Assembly (NCBI GenBank): GCA_032191485.1
Contig: JAVDOI010000003.1
Span: forward strand, 7,776,986 to 7,840,985
Source of the DNA: Leptoclinus maculatus
Lineage: Eukaryota; Chordata; Actinopteri; Perciformes; Stichaeidae
DNA: 64,000 bases
Direction of reading: 5' to 3'
The first letter of the stretch is position 1; each line of letters begins with the position of its first letter. The position numbers and the translations under genes were made by a program. Below, piece after piece: positions 50,896 through 62,418 of this stretch. Under the pieces are notes generated by a model. It saw only the letters and a list, made by a program, of their open reading frames with translations, ran no database searches and was not told the origin of the DNA.

Positions 50896-51001
50896 CAGGG
50901 GTCTTCAATTAAAATTCCAAAAGGTCCAGATTGAGAAAATCTCCTCGGGCAAAGGTCCGGAACATTACAATAATATCTAACTCGCGCCACTTAGTGCCAT
51001 A

Positions 51002-51041
<40 letters not shown>

Positions 51042-51683
51042 ACATGTCAAGCACAAGTCAAATACTCCCCTAAAAGCAGAAACCTTCAGTTAGTGCTGGC
51101 ATTGCATTGTGATTACATTCCTGTATTTGACTTGTATTGCTGTAACCAGGTTTCCGTGGATCCTGGTTATACCTGGACCATCGTGATGATAGAGCAAATT
51201 AATCAAATTTACAACGAAAGAGGAAACTAATATTGTATTTCACTAGAAATAACCCATTTGAAACATTCCTTTCTCCTACAAAATTACATTCCAATATCAT
51301 TAAACTGCAATTTCAATTACATTTCGAGGGACATGTTTTCTCTCTCATATTACGGTCGCAGTTTTAAACAGTTTTAAACAGCCCTCCTCCCAAAGCAGTC
51401 TTCTGCAGACCAGTGTTATTGGATGGGAACTTAATTTTACGAGACAGTGCCATGCTGGTGTGTCCAACATGCTAAAGAGCTGGTAGTCTGTTGCACTGGT
51501 TCCCAACTCAATTCAGCCTGACGGTCTGCATCCACCCACAGCTCCAGAGATCAATCTGAGGGGTCACGAGACAGGTAACATGGTAGCAAAGAAGAAAAGA
51601 GAACCAATTCATCTGGTTTTTGCTCTTGTTTTGTGAGATTAGGGAAGAAAAATGAAAATATTCTCGAGTCAAAATCTCTGTAA

Positions 51684-51779
51684 CTCAATGGCAATAAAAC
51701 TGAAGTCATTTTATTTGGACCACAGCATTTAACCAACATTATATCTTCTCATCTCGGCCCTTTGACCTCTTCTGTTTAA
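51684..51779 (+). pseudogene. LINE reverse-transcriptase fragment
   Basis: The frame reads LNGNKTEVILFGPQHL, then SSHLGPLTSSV and a stop. This matches the ORF2 segment after the RT core in L2/Rex1-type LINEs of fish, whose usual form has LN-x-x-KTEVLLFGP. A stop directly precedes the fragment (51681-51683). Only about 31 codons are visible, so it is a truncated remnant captured in, or inserted into, the hAT element. Confidence 0.6.
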
Positions 51780-51961
51780 CCATTCAATTCAGGATTTAAG
51801 TGTGACAAATAAACCAATGAGGTAGTTAAATTAGGCTTAATGTTCAAGAATGAACCAAACGTCTTTATTTTTTCAATTTTCAAGTAAATACATGATGTAT
51901 ACAACTAATGTAAATTAACCATAAACATCAAATATCAGATGAAATAATCATCATAAAACCT

Positions 51962-54900
51962 GTTACGCGTGGAACCCGTTACGCACGGAACCCGTTACGC
52001 GCGGAATCCGTTACGCGCGGAACCCGTTACGCGCGGAATCCGTTACGCGTGGAACCCGTTACGCGTGGAATCCGTTACGCGTGGAACCCGTTACGCGTGG
52101 AACCCGTTACGCACGGAACCCGTTACGCGTGGAACCCGTTACGCACGGAACCCGTTATGCACGGAACCAGTTACGCGTGGAATCCGTTACGCGCGGAACC
52201 CGTTACGCGTGGAACCCGTTACGCACGGAATCCGTTACGCGTGGAACGCGTTACGTATGGAATCTGTTACGCACAGAACCCGTTACACATGGAATCCGTT
52301 ACGCGTGGAACCCGTTACGCGTTGAACCCGTTACGCGTGGAATCCGTTACGCTTGGAACCCGTTACGCGTGGAACCCGTTACGCGTGGAACCCGTTACGC
52401 GTGGAACCCGTTACGCATGGAACCCGTTACGCTTGGAACCCGTTACGCGTGGAACCCGTTACGCACGGAACCCGTTACGCGCGGAATCCGTTACGCGCGG
52501 AACCCGTTACGCGCGGAATCCGTTACGCGTGGAACCCGTTACGCTTGGAATCCGTTACGCGTGGAACCCGTTACGCATGGAACCCGTTACGCTTGGAACC
52601 CGTTACGCGTGGAACCCGTTACGCACGGAACCCGTTACGCTTGGAACCCGTTACGCGTGGAACCCGTTACGCACGGAACCCGTTACGCGTGGAACCCGTT
52701 ACGCGTGGAACCCGTTACGCGTGGAATCCGTTACGCGTGGAACCCGTTACGCGTGGAACCCGTTACGCTTGGAACCCGTTACGCGTGGAACCCGTTACGC
52801 GCGGAACCCGTTACGCGTGGAACCCGTTACGTGTGGAACCCGTTACGCGTGGAACCCGTTACGCGTGGAACCCGTTACGCATGGAACCCGTTACGCTTGG
52901 AACCCGTTACGCGTGGAACCCGTTACGCACGGAACCCGTTACGCGCGGAATCCGTTACGCGCGGAACCCGTTACGCGTGGAATCCGTTACGCGTGGAACC
53001 CGTTACGCGTGGAATCCGTTACGCGTGGAACCCGTTACGCGTGGAACCCGTTACGCTTGGAACCCGTTACGCGTGGAACCCGTTACGCACGGAACCCGTT
53101 ACGCACGGAACCCGTTACGCACGGAACCCGTTACGCACGGAACCCGTTACGCGTGGAACCCGTTACGCACGGAACCCGTTATGCACGGAACCAGTTACGC
53201 GTGGAATCCGTTACGCGCGGAACCCGTTACGCGTGGAACCCGTTACGCACGGAATCCGTTACGCGTGGAACGCGTTACGTATGGAATCTGTTACGCACAG
53301 AACCCGTTACACATGGAATCCGTTACGCGTGGAACCCGTTACGCGTTGAACCCGTTACGCGTGGAATCCGTTACGCTTGGAACCCGTTACGCGTGGAACC
53401 CGTTACGCGTGGAACCCGTTACGCGTGGAACCCGTTACGCATGGAACCCGTTACGCTTGGAACCCGTTACGCGTGGAACCCGTTACGCACGGAACCCGTT
53501 ACGCGCGGAATCCGTTACGCGCGGAACCCGTTACGCGCGGAATCCGTTACGCGTGGAACCCGTTACGCGTGGAATCCGTTACGCGTGGAACCCGTTACGC
53601 GTGGAACCCGTTACGCTTGGAACCCGTTACGCGTGGAACCCGTTACGCACGGAACCCGTTACGCGTGGAACCCGTTACGCGTGGAACCCGTTACGTGTGG
53701 AACCCGTTACGCGTGGAACCCGTTACGCGTGGAACCCGTTACGCATGGAACCCGTTACGCTTGGAACCCGTTACGCGTGGAACCCGTTACGCACGGAACC
53801 CGTTACGCGCGGAATCCGTTACGCGCGGAACCCGTTACGCGTGGAATCCGTTACGCGTGGAACCCGTTACGCGTGGAATCCGTTATGCGTGGAACCCGTT
53901 ACGCGTGGAACCCGTTACGCTTGGAACCCGTTACGCGTGGAACCCGTTACGCACGGAACCCGTTACGCACGGAACCCGTTACGCACGGAACCCGTTACGC
54001 ACGGAACCCGTTACGCGTGGAACCCGTTACGCACGGAACCCGTTATGCACGGAACCAGTTACGCGTGGAATCCGTTACGCGCGGAACCCGTTACGCGTGG
54101 AACCCGTTACACATGGAATCCGTTACGCGTGGAACCCGTTACGCTTGGAACCCGTTACGCGTGGAACCCGTTACGCTTGGAACCCGTTACGCACGGAACC
54201 CGTTACGCACGGAACCCGTTACGCACGGAACCCGTTACGCACGGAACCCGTTACGCGTGGAACCCGTTACGCATGGAACCCGTTACGCTTGGAACCCGTT
54301 ACGCGTGGAACCCGTTACGCACGGAACCCGTTACGCGCGGAATCCGTTACGCGCGGAACCCGTTACGCGTGGAATCCGTTACGCGTGGAACCCGTTACGC
54401 GTGGAATCCGTTACGCGTGGAACCCGTTACGCGTGGAACCCGTTACGCTTGGAACCCGTTACGCGTGGAACCCGTTACGCACGGAACCCGTTACGCACGG
54501 AACCCGTTACGCACGGAACCCGTTACGCACGGAACCCGTTACGCGTGGAACCCGTTACGCACGGAACCCGTTATGCACGGAACCAGTTACGCGTGGAATC
54601 CGTTACGCGCGGAACCCGTTACGCGTGGAACCCGTTACGCACGGAATCCGTTACGCGTGGAACGCGTTACGTATGGAATCTGTTACGCACAGAACCCGTT
54701 ACACATGGAATCCGTTACGCGTGGAACCCGTTACGCGTTGAACCCGTTACGCGTGGAATCCGTTACGCTTGGAACCCGTTACGCGTGGAACCCGTTACGC
54801 GTGGAACCCGTTACGCGTGGAACCCGTTACGCATGGAACCCGTTACGCTTGGAACCCGTTACACGGGGAACCCGTTACGCACGGAACCCGTTACGCGCGG

Positions 54901-56371
54901 AATCCGTTACGCGCGGAACCCGTTACGCGCGGAATCCGTTACGCGTGGAACCCGTTACGCGTGGAATCCGTTACGCGTGGAACCCGTTACGCGTGGAACC
55001 CGTTACGCTTGGAACCCGTTACGCGTGGAACCCGTTACGCACGGAACCCGTTACGCGTGGAACCCGTTACGCGTGGAACCCGTTACGTGTGGAACCCGTT
55101 ACGCGTGGAACCCGTTACGCGTGGAACCCGTTACGCATGGAACCCGTTACGCTTGGAACCCGTTACGCGTGGAACCCGTTACGCACGGAACCCGTTACGC
55201 GCGGAATCCGTTACGCGCGGAACCCGTTACGCGTGGAATCCGTTACGCGTGGAACCCGTTACGCGTGGAATCCGTTATGCGTGGAACCCGTTACGCGTGG
55301 AACCCGTTACGCTTGGAACCCGTTACGCGTGGAACCCGTTACGCACGGAACCCGTTACGCACGGAACCCGTTACGCACGGAACCCGTTACGCACGGAACC
55401 CGTTACGCGTGGAACCCGTTACGCACGGAACCCGTTATGCACGGAACCAGTTACGCGTGGAATCCGTTACGCGCGGAACCCGTTACGCGTGGAACCCGTT
55501 ACACATGGAATCCGTTACGCGTGGAACCCGTTACGCTTGGAACCCGTTACGCGTGGAACCCGTTACGCTTGGAACCCGTTACGCACGGAACCCGTTACGC
55601 ACGGAACCCGTTACGCACGGAACCCGTTACGCACGGAACCCGTTACGCACGGAACCCGTTACGCACGGAACTCGTTACGCACAGAACCCGTTACGCGTGG
55701 AACCCGTTACGCTTGGAACCCGTTACGCTTGGAACCAGTTACGCTTGGAACCAGTTACGCACGGAACCCGTTACGCGTGGAATCCGTTACGCTTGGAACC
55801 TGTTACGCTTGGAACCAGTTATGCAGGAACCCGTTACGCGTGGAATCCGTTACGCGTGGAACCCGTTACGCGTGGAATCCGTTACGCGTGGAACCCGTTA
55901 CGCGTGGAACCCGTTACGCTTGGAACCCGTTACGCGTGGAACCCGTTACGCGCGGAACCCGTTACGCACGGAACCCGTTACGCACGGAACCCGTTATGCA
56001 CGGAACCAGTTACGCGTGGAACCCGTTACGCTTGGAACCCGTTACGCACGGAACCCGTTACGCACGGAACCCGTTACGCACGGAACCCGTTACGCACGGA
56101 ACCCGTTACGCACGGAACCCGTTACGCACGGAACCCGTTACGCACGGAACCCGTTACGCACGGAACTCGTTACGCACGGAACCCGTTACGCGTGGAACCC
56201 GTTACGCTTGGAACCCGTTACGCTTGGAACCCGTTACGCTTGGAACCAGTTACGCACGGAACCCGTTACGCGTGGAATCCGTTACGCTTGGAACCCGTTA
56301 CGCTTGGAACCAGTTATGCAGGAACCCGTTACGCGTGGAATCCGTTACGCGTGGAATCCGTTACGCGTGGA
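51962..56371. repeat. 16-bp minisatellite array, about 275 units
   Basis: Tandem array with unit GTTACGCGTGGAACCC: 275 full units plus a 12-nt partial, allowing for two 15-nt units (at about 55818 and 56313, each GTTATGCAGGAACCC). Variation is concentrated at positions 8-9 (GT, AC, GC, TT, AT) and in the last three bases (CCC, TCC, CCA). The canonical unit has three CpGs, counting the unit junction, and an ACGCGT hexamer. Higher-order structure: the marker GTTATGCACGGAACCA recurs at 52154, 53178, 54042, 54570 and 55434 (a sixth is at 55993). The intervals 1024, 864, 528 and 864 are all multiples of 16, and 864+528 gives a 1392-bp block duplicated in tandem. Confidence 0.98.
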
Positions 56372-56436
56372 GGTTGTCCATTCTTTGTTAAAGCTCTGTT
56401 TTCGATGTCCACTTTTCTCTTTTTAGAGCACGCCAT
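56372..56436 (-). pseudogene. hAT transposase start, truncated by the minisatellite
   Basis: The minus-strand ATG at 56436-56434 begins MACSKKRKVDIENRAL, the N-terminus of the GTF2IRD2/ZBED-like (hAT-Charlie) transposases common in fish, with a KKRKVD nuclear-localisation-type motif. One base appears to be missing after the AGAGCTTT: the next frame reads NKEWTTS, as expected for the family. Directly after that the sequence becomes the 16-bp array, and the BED finger and catalytic domain are absent. Confidence 0.75.
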
Positions 56437-56788
56437 GTTAATTTGATTCTCCGATTTACTCACTTCTCTCACTGCTTCTCTCTCACTGCTCTCGCTCCGT
56501 CTCCCGCCTGTCTGCGTAATCTCACTCGACTCACGATGCATTTTGGAATAAACATTTGATTGGCTGAGTAGCGTCACGTGAGATTATTTACAATGTATGT
56601 AATTGGTCGGTGTGTTTCCTGAACTGCTGAATGAATGCCGTAAAGGCCAGAAAAGCTGCGCAGGTTAAAACGGAAGCGCTCCGCCAAAATGTACAATTCT
56701 CAATTATCCATCAATTATACGTCCGGGTCCGGATAGGACAGCGTCTGGGTCCGGATCCGGACCGCGGTCCGCCTATTGGCGACCCCTG
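56437..56788. other. Right terminal region of the hAT element (promoter side of the lost transposase)
   Basis: Minus-strand features upstream of the transposase ATG include CCAAT motifs (complement of ATTGG near 56560 and 56602) and CACGTGACG (about 56571-56579), followed outward by the GGTCCGGA subterminal repeats. The layout fits a former transposon promoter; present activity is unknown. Confidence 0.4.
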
Positions 56789-56796
56789 CTCTAGGG
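56789..56796. repeat. hAT target-site duplication, right copy
   Basis: CTCTAGGG, paired with GTCTAGGG at 50888-50895. Confidence 0.75.
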
Positions 56797-56805
56797 GATG
56801 GCCTG

Positions 56806-57120
56806 TCTGAAATACCTCATAAACTACTCGAGGGATAGCCATAAAAATGTTGTACAGATTAACATACATATCAATCTGATGTTCGCATTTGTGGTCACTT
56901 GACGATGAATCCTGATGACGCAATGCCGCGTAATCCAAATGCTAGCATGCTAACATGCTAAACTAACATTGTGAACTTGGTAAATATACCTGTTAAACCT
57001 ACGCACGTCAACATTGTCATGGTGAGTGTGTTAGCATGCTGGTGTTACCATTTAGCTGGAAGCACTGGTGTGCGTGCGTGCAGCCTGACACAGCCGCTAG
57101 CATGGCTGTAGACTCTTAGC
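56806..57120 (+). repeat. Teleost interspersed repeat, family A, copy 3
   Basis: Contains ATGCTAGCATGCTAACATGC, GTGAGTGTGTTAGCATGCTG and the tail GCTAGCATGGCTGTAGACTC, matching the tail of 1476-1775 (GCTAGCATGGCTGCAGACTC). It starts about 10 bp outside the hAT right duplication. Confidence 0.65.
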
Positions 57121-57292
57121 TTTGTTGCATGTTTCAGAGCAAACACAACAGCTCAGCGCTGTGCCCTCTTCAAAATGTCAAAACTGAGGGGATACTGGAC
57201 TACTGCAGAAAAGGCCCAAATAGCGTGCAGGTTATATAAACAATCATTCATTTGCACCATATTCACTTGGGACAGATCAAGTGTGTGAGAAA

Positions 57293-57328
57293 AGTCTTAT
57301 CTATACACAGAGTCTTATCTATACACAG
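57293..57328. repeat. 18-bp tandem duplication
   Basis: AGTCTTATCTATACACAG occurs twice in direct succession with no mismatch. Confidence 0.95.
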
Positions 57329-59434
57329 ATATAGTCAGTGCCCCCCCCCCCCCTCTTCGTGTAATCCCTCCAGTGAATGGAAAAGTGTTAATCCTGCCAT
57401 TGTGCCACATGAATCGCACAGGGAATTGTCCCCGCCGTCACATGCTCAGCCCTGTGTTTCTTATCTCACAGTTGGTTTGGGTGTGACACCTGTTATATAA
57501 ATATATTTGCAGTGATTTATTTGAAAGACACAGCTTGTAGGTTCAAGGTAATGTAGCTGATAAAAGTTCTTCATTGATCTTTATCAGGCACATTAGATTA
57601 TTTTAATTTCTTCTTCTGACTCCTGATCATCTCCCGTCCAGCTTTACAAGAGCAGTAATCCACTGTTGTGGATACGTATGATGCAGGAGAGGGAAAGGAA
57701 CGACAGACAGACCCAAATTATTTGGTTTGAGCAGCTTTTCAGAGAAAACTCAGTGTTACGGCTCTGCTCTGTACAAAGTTAGGGCTGAGGCTCCTTCTGC
57801 TTAGCGTGACTGCCTACTGTACACCATATTTGCCCCCAAAAAACTCTAAGAGCTGATTTGCAAGTGAAAAACACATAAGGGCGCACGTGGACGTAATGTA
57901 CTGTAGCATCATTATAACAACACTAACAAAGACATAGCTGCGGTTCTCTTCATTTAAAAACAGCAATCACAGAATATGGATGTTGCTCACTTTGAGGTTT
58001 GAGAATTTCAGTCAAGTGAAGCGTGATGCATTCAAAAGTAAGATTGTAATTGTTCTTCATTTACAGGAGTTGCTGTAGTCCTGCCAAGCGGGACTTTTAG
58101 GCATATTTAACGTTTTAGTTTCTTTGTTGACAGGCTCACTAAAAGCTGCTTTTGCTGTGCTAACACCTCACTTTCTAATTGATGTATTTCACAGACGGTC
58201 AGACTTTTACAGAATAGTTAAAGAAGAGTTGAAGTTTCGTTTAATGCCGGATAAACAAAACACCAAAACCGTGTGGCTCTTCTGAGAGCTGCAATTCCCA
58301 TAAGAACTAAACGAAAATATGGTCCAGGCTGTTGTTATTGTACCCGTTTATGATGGTGTTTTGCTGTCAGCATCAGTTTAGTGCTAACTTTGATGGGATT
58401 GTCCTATAGCATCAGCTGCTACATATAGAACTTTAACTGCAAAGCTAATAAAGACTTAACAGCCCAGCACAGGAATTATAGTGCCATCTACACACTGAGG
58501 CTGTGTGAGCTGCTTTGCTTAGCAATCCGTTTAGGAACGCCATGCATGTTCTCCATTACTCTACCTACACTGTGTGCATGCTTGGTGGTTAGCGCTCTGT
58601 GCTGGGCTGAGTGCAGTGCGGTGTGTGCTGCTCGGGGCTACCAGATGGAGAAAGTCCTGTACCAGTCTGCCTGCAAATGAGCGCAGAGTAGCCAGAAGAC
58701 ACTGGCAGATGCTACATTGATAGGGAACTTCTGAAAAAAAAGCACTTTTTGGGGAAGCACTTAATTTTAACCTCCTCGCGCAGCCAGACAACACTGTAAC
58801 ACTTTCGCTGCAAGTGTTTGTCACATTGATAAGAAATGTGTTGATTGTAGGTTCATTTAGCTCAACATGGGGGAAGAATCTGATATTCAGCAGGGCAAAG
58901 ATTTCAATCTGGGATGCATCAACCCGCCGCATTGAAGTGTTAATATTCAGCACACAAAACTTTATCCTTTTACATCACACGCTGCACACATCTCCACACA
59001 CTATCTGCAATTTGCCAAACTGCCCTCTTACCTCCTTCAGAATGGAGTCCCCCCCCCCGCGGGATTAGATGTCGCTCCCGCTCATAAATCATTCGCTTTA
59101 TCATTTCTCCAGCATCAATAAAACTCCTCTAAATGGAAATGCACCACCAGCGTCACCGGGCCTTACTTTACGAGAATAACCATATAAATCAAGTTTGTTT
59201 AAAAAAAAAACGAGCTTCATAACGGGGCATCAACTTCTGGCATCAAGTTCTGTGGCCTACAGACGATCAGAAACACACACACACACACACACGAGAGGAG
59301 ACAGCTAGTTTTCCTGCTCCAACCTTTCCCCGGCTTCCCTCTGGCATCTGTCCATACGAAAGTGAGTTATCTACTGGGAGCTCAATCAGAGAGACAGCAT
59401 GGCTACAGGGAGTGTTACAAGTCTGACAACATCG

Positions 59435-59435
<1 letters not shown>

Positions 59436-59470
<35 letters not shown>
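59436..59470. repeat. (GT)n microsatellite
   Basis: Perfect GT tract of about 17 units, followed by a short interrupted extension. Confidence 0.95.
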
Positions 59471-59471
<1 letters not shown>

Positions 59472-62170
59472 TGTGTGTAGAAGAGAGAGAACAGGAGGGA
59501 CTATATTTAGAGACACAATCTGGTAGGAGGTTGGGCAGGATGCGCGGTGGACTGGGGTTATATAAATGATTAATATGCTCGATCATAACATTAAAACTGC
59601 GCTGTAAGTAATATTCTTCAAGGCCACTTCTCCTCGACTCTCCCATTAAAATGGAGATACATCTCGGCTAATCACTATTGGGAAGCACCTCAGTTGTATT
59701 TATAAATTTCATGATTCTATATGGACCTTTAATAAAAGAAATGAGTCATGCTAGACGCACATAACTCTTTTGTGATCCAGGAGTCCACGGTCTCTCCTCT
59801 CATATTTAATTAATGCGACTTTCCCAGTAGGTGCAGAGTGAAGAAAGAGCTGCCTCGGCCAAGAAATGTACATTTTGCATACATTGGATGAGAGATTGCG
59901 AGTGAGCCGAGTGAGCCGCGTGAGCCCCGAAAGCACAAAAGAACCAATCAGTTAAAATGAGAGCTTTAGTCAGAGCTATACGGGAAGAAAAACCTCCCAA
60001 ACGGGAGAGATTATTCACGGCTTGACCATTTATCACAGAGCTGAATGTGAGAGTGGTCCGAACACCTCGACCGCTTAGTCCCGTTCCTGTGAGTTTGCCC
60101 AATATGGAACAAAAGAGCCACTTTCATGAGGGAAAGAGTCTCTCAATTAGAACTAAGGGCCTACACTTGTAGTTTCCTCCTTGCTTCCCTCCTTCCTCTC
60201 CTCTCCTCTCGCTGCCCTCCGTCCTCTCATTAGAGGCCGACTGGTGGTGAAATGACCGACCAGGGCAGGGACGTGGCCTGGCCCCGAAACGGGATGCCGC
60301 CACGGGGGCTGAAGCTTTTCTGAGGCTGACTGGGCCAGTGTGGAGGTGGCTTCTCCGAGGACCTCAGAGAAGGACGTGCTTCATTAGGACGACTGAAGGC
60401 CGAGCGTTACGCGGGCAGGTCGGGGGGCTTTGACGGGACCGATCACGAGCCAAGCTCCACTTGTTTTCTTATTTGTCAAAATGTAAGCTCAATCTTTTGT
60501 TTCTCACAGATGAACAATATCGAGAATACAGTTGAACTTTGCTTTGAAACTATCCTGACGGATGGATTTTGTACCGAGAGGAATCCCTTTAGATCCAACG
60601 AGGAAAAACAAAACCACAAACTAATGCCGGTTTTGATGTAGCTGTCAGAAGGCGGGACCACCAGAGATCAAAAGAAAACCGCTTTGTTTCCACATTAACA
60701 CCCTCATTAAACTCAGCGAGTCAGTCAGCCACGCGGCATCGCCGTCCTATTGAAGTTCGGCTTTCCGCTGCTCCCCTGTACCGTGAAGACAACAAAGAAG
60801 AAGACACCAAGTGCATCCACACTGGCAAGACAACACTGAACCGATGCCACGCGGGACATCGTTTCTTGTTTATGATGAGCCCCAGTGAAGTACTTCTTGG
60901 ACGTGGCCCTCACTACGGTTCAATCCTGGTCGTGGCCCTCTCGGTTACGAGGTTACACCAGGCTAAGCCCGTTTGGCCGCCAAATTCCTGCGATTGTGTT
61001 CCTCATCACTCACACAGTAGTCAGAGTAGAGTGCACTACGGTATACTCTGGCAGAGACGTTGACGGGTTGACAGCCCGGCACACTATTTCAGCAACGTGC
61101 CTTTCAGTCCTCCTCAGTGGGCTCGACTGAAGGACAGATTGATCGTCTGCCCGATGGATGTCATATCCGCACTGTACGTTGTTTATGGCTGGTATTAGAC
61201 GGAGATGTACTTTGTGACGGCAAAGAGCAGCGCTTGGTATCCATCACCCGCTAATGAGTGCTTTATTGAGCTTGGACACATTAAATAAGAAGCACTTCAT
61301 CTGCGCTCTGATCGATCTGATCAAACTGAGATACTTCACTTTCTTAATTGCTTCAGCACTCCTCGTACTTATTTACATATTTGTGTGCAGTGAAGTACGT
61401 TTATGGCACTAACAGGGTTTAAATATATTGCCGCTGCAGGTATTTCTATTAAAGGCCAAAGAGAAAGTCCAATCAGTGGAATACATGTGGGCGAACTGCA
61501 GTCTATCACACTGGTTTAAAGTTGTATTTTAGACATTTGTTCTTTAAGTCTCTATTTTTAGGAGGTTTGTGCTATATGTGATGTGTTTTTCTGTGTAGTG
61601 GCAGCTACACACACACAGACACACACACATACATCTCACGGTCGGCTCGGCCTGTTTGTAATCATGTGTGTTGCAGGTTGCTCAAGCTGGCTTCTCACCG
61701 GCTTTCTGCACACTTTCATTCCTTCCTCCTTGAAAAAGAAACACATTTACATCATATCCACAGATGCATGCACTTATATACAAACACAAGTGCGTGGCTC
61801 TATGCCCCATTGCGCATACATATGTACATGCTCTCACATGGGAGTCCAGATATAATCTTACTGTGAAAATACATTTGTTTCCCTTTAATTTCCCTCGTCA
61901 TACATATTTTATAACACGGTATGAAAAAAAACAAATCCTTCATTCCCATTTTGCACTACTGTATAATACTAACCATTGGGTGGATTGACAGGTTGCTAGC
62001 AGGGCGTTGTCCGGTCTGGGAGTTGTCCGTGTTTTGGTCTTGGAACTTAAAACCCTTTCACAGTGCGCTTTCAGTTCTTAAAAATGTATAGTTACATTTG
62101 GTGGCCGGAAAATGTCTTATTCAGCATTCTAGTGTACTTACCTCTCGTGTCACTTCTGGTGGCAAAAAAA

Positions 62171-62220
62171 GATTAGATTAGATTAGATATATACTTTATT
62201 CATCCCCAAGGGGAAATTTG
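62171..62220 (-). repeat. LINE-type 3' tail with (GATTA)n
   Basis: On the minus strand it reads CAAATTTCCCCTTGGGGATG, then AATAAAGTATATC, then repeated TAATC units. This is the typical 3' end of fish Rex1/L2-type LINEs or derived SINEs with a short tandem tail. No upstream reverse-transcriptase frame is seen, so it is a 5'-truncated insertion. Confidence 0.6.
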
Positions 62221-62298
62221 TCAAAAGAAGCAGGATGGGGACGACCAAAAAACACTTAAAAACTTCAACTTCTTAAATACAGCCTATAATTATAACCC

Positions 62299-62418
62299 AA
62301 TACCTGTAAAACTACTGACAATCCCATCATCCTCAGCTGTACTCTGTGTTTAGTGCTAGTTAGGAAATGTTAAATGCTAAATTAAGATGGTGAAAATGGT
62401 AATTACCTGCTAAACTCA
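62299..62418 (+). repeat. Teleost interspersed repeat, family A, copy 4
   Basis: TACCTGTAAAACTACTGAC, CATCATCCTCAGCTGTAC and GTGTTTAGTGCTAGTTAGG correspond to the minus-strand reading of 4398-4505. It is a fragment only. Confidence 0.6.

Larger units (their letters stand above)
50896..56788 (-). mobile_element. hAT (Charlie-like) element carrying a 4.4-kb minisatellite
   Basis: Ends CAGGGGTCTTCAAT (left) and CAGGGGTCGCCAAT (right, read inward) agree at 12 of 14 bases and are flanked by 8-bp duplications (7 of 8). The right subterminal part has repeated GGTCCGGA motifs, including the palindrome GGTCCGGATCCGGACC (about 56749-56764), and one GGTCCGGA copy lies near the left end (about 50955). 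A transposase start (minus strand, 56436) is cut after about 21 codons by the repeat array at 51962-56371. A LINE fragment lies at 51684-51779 and a (TA)n tract at about 51000-51040. The element is non-autonomous. Confidence 0.85.
57121..62163. other. Gene-free tract
   Basis: No exon recognised. It contains an 18-bp tandem duplication (57293-57328), a C run (57342-57353), CA/GT tracts (59274-59293 and 59436-59470) and GC-rich blocks near 60240-60440 without coding signature. Confidence 0.5.

Noticed and set aside
51962..56371. CRISPR-like array
   Set aside because: The units abut with no spacers, and the host is a vertebrate. It is a minisatellite.
52049..56446. Very long forward open frames (up to 1465 codons) encoding a 16-residue repeat
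   Set aside because: The 16-bp unit has no stop in any forward frame, and 16 is not a multiple of 3, so each frame cycles through the same 16 residues and all three stay open. The minus strand is closed by a regular TAA. There is no start context, domain or splice evidence. This is a composition effect of a satellite, not a gene.
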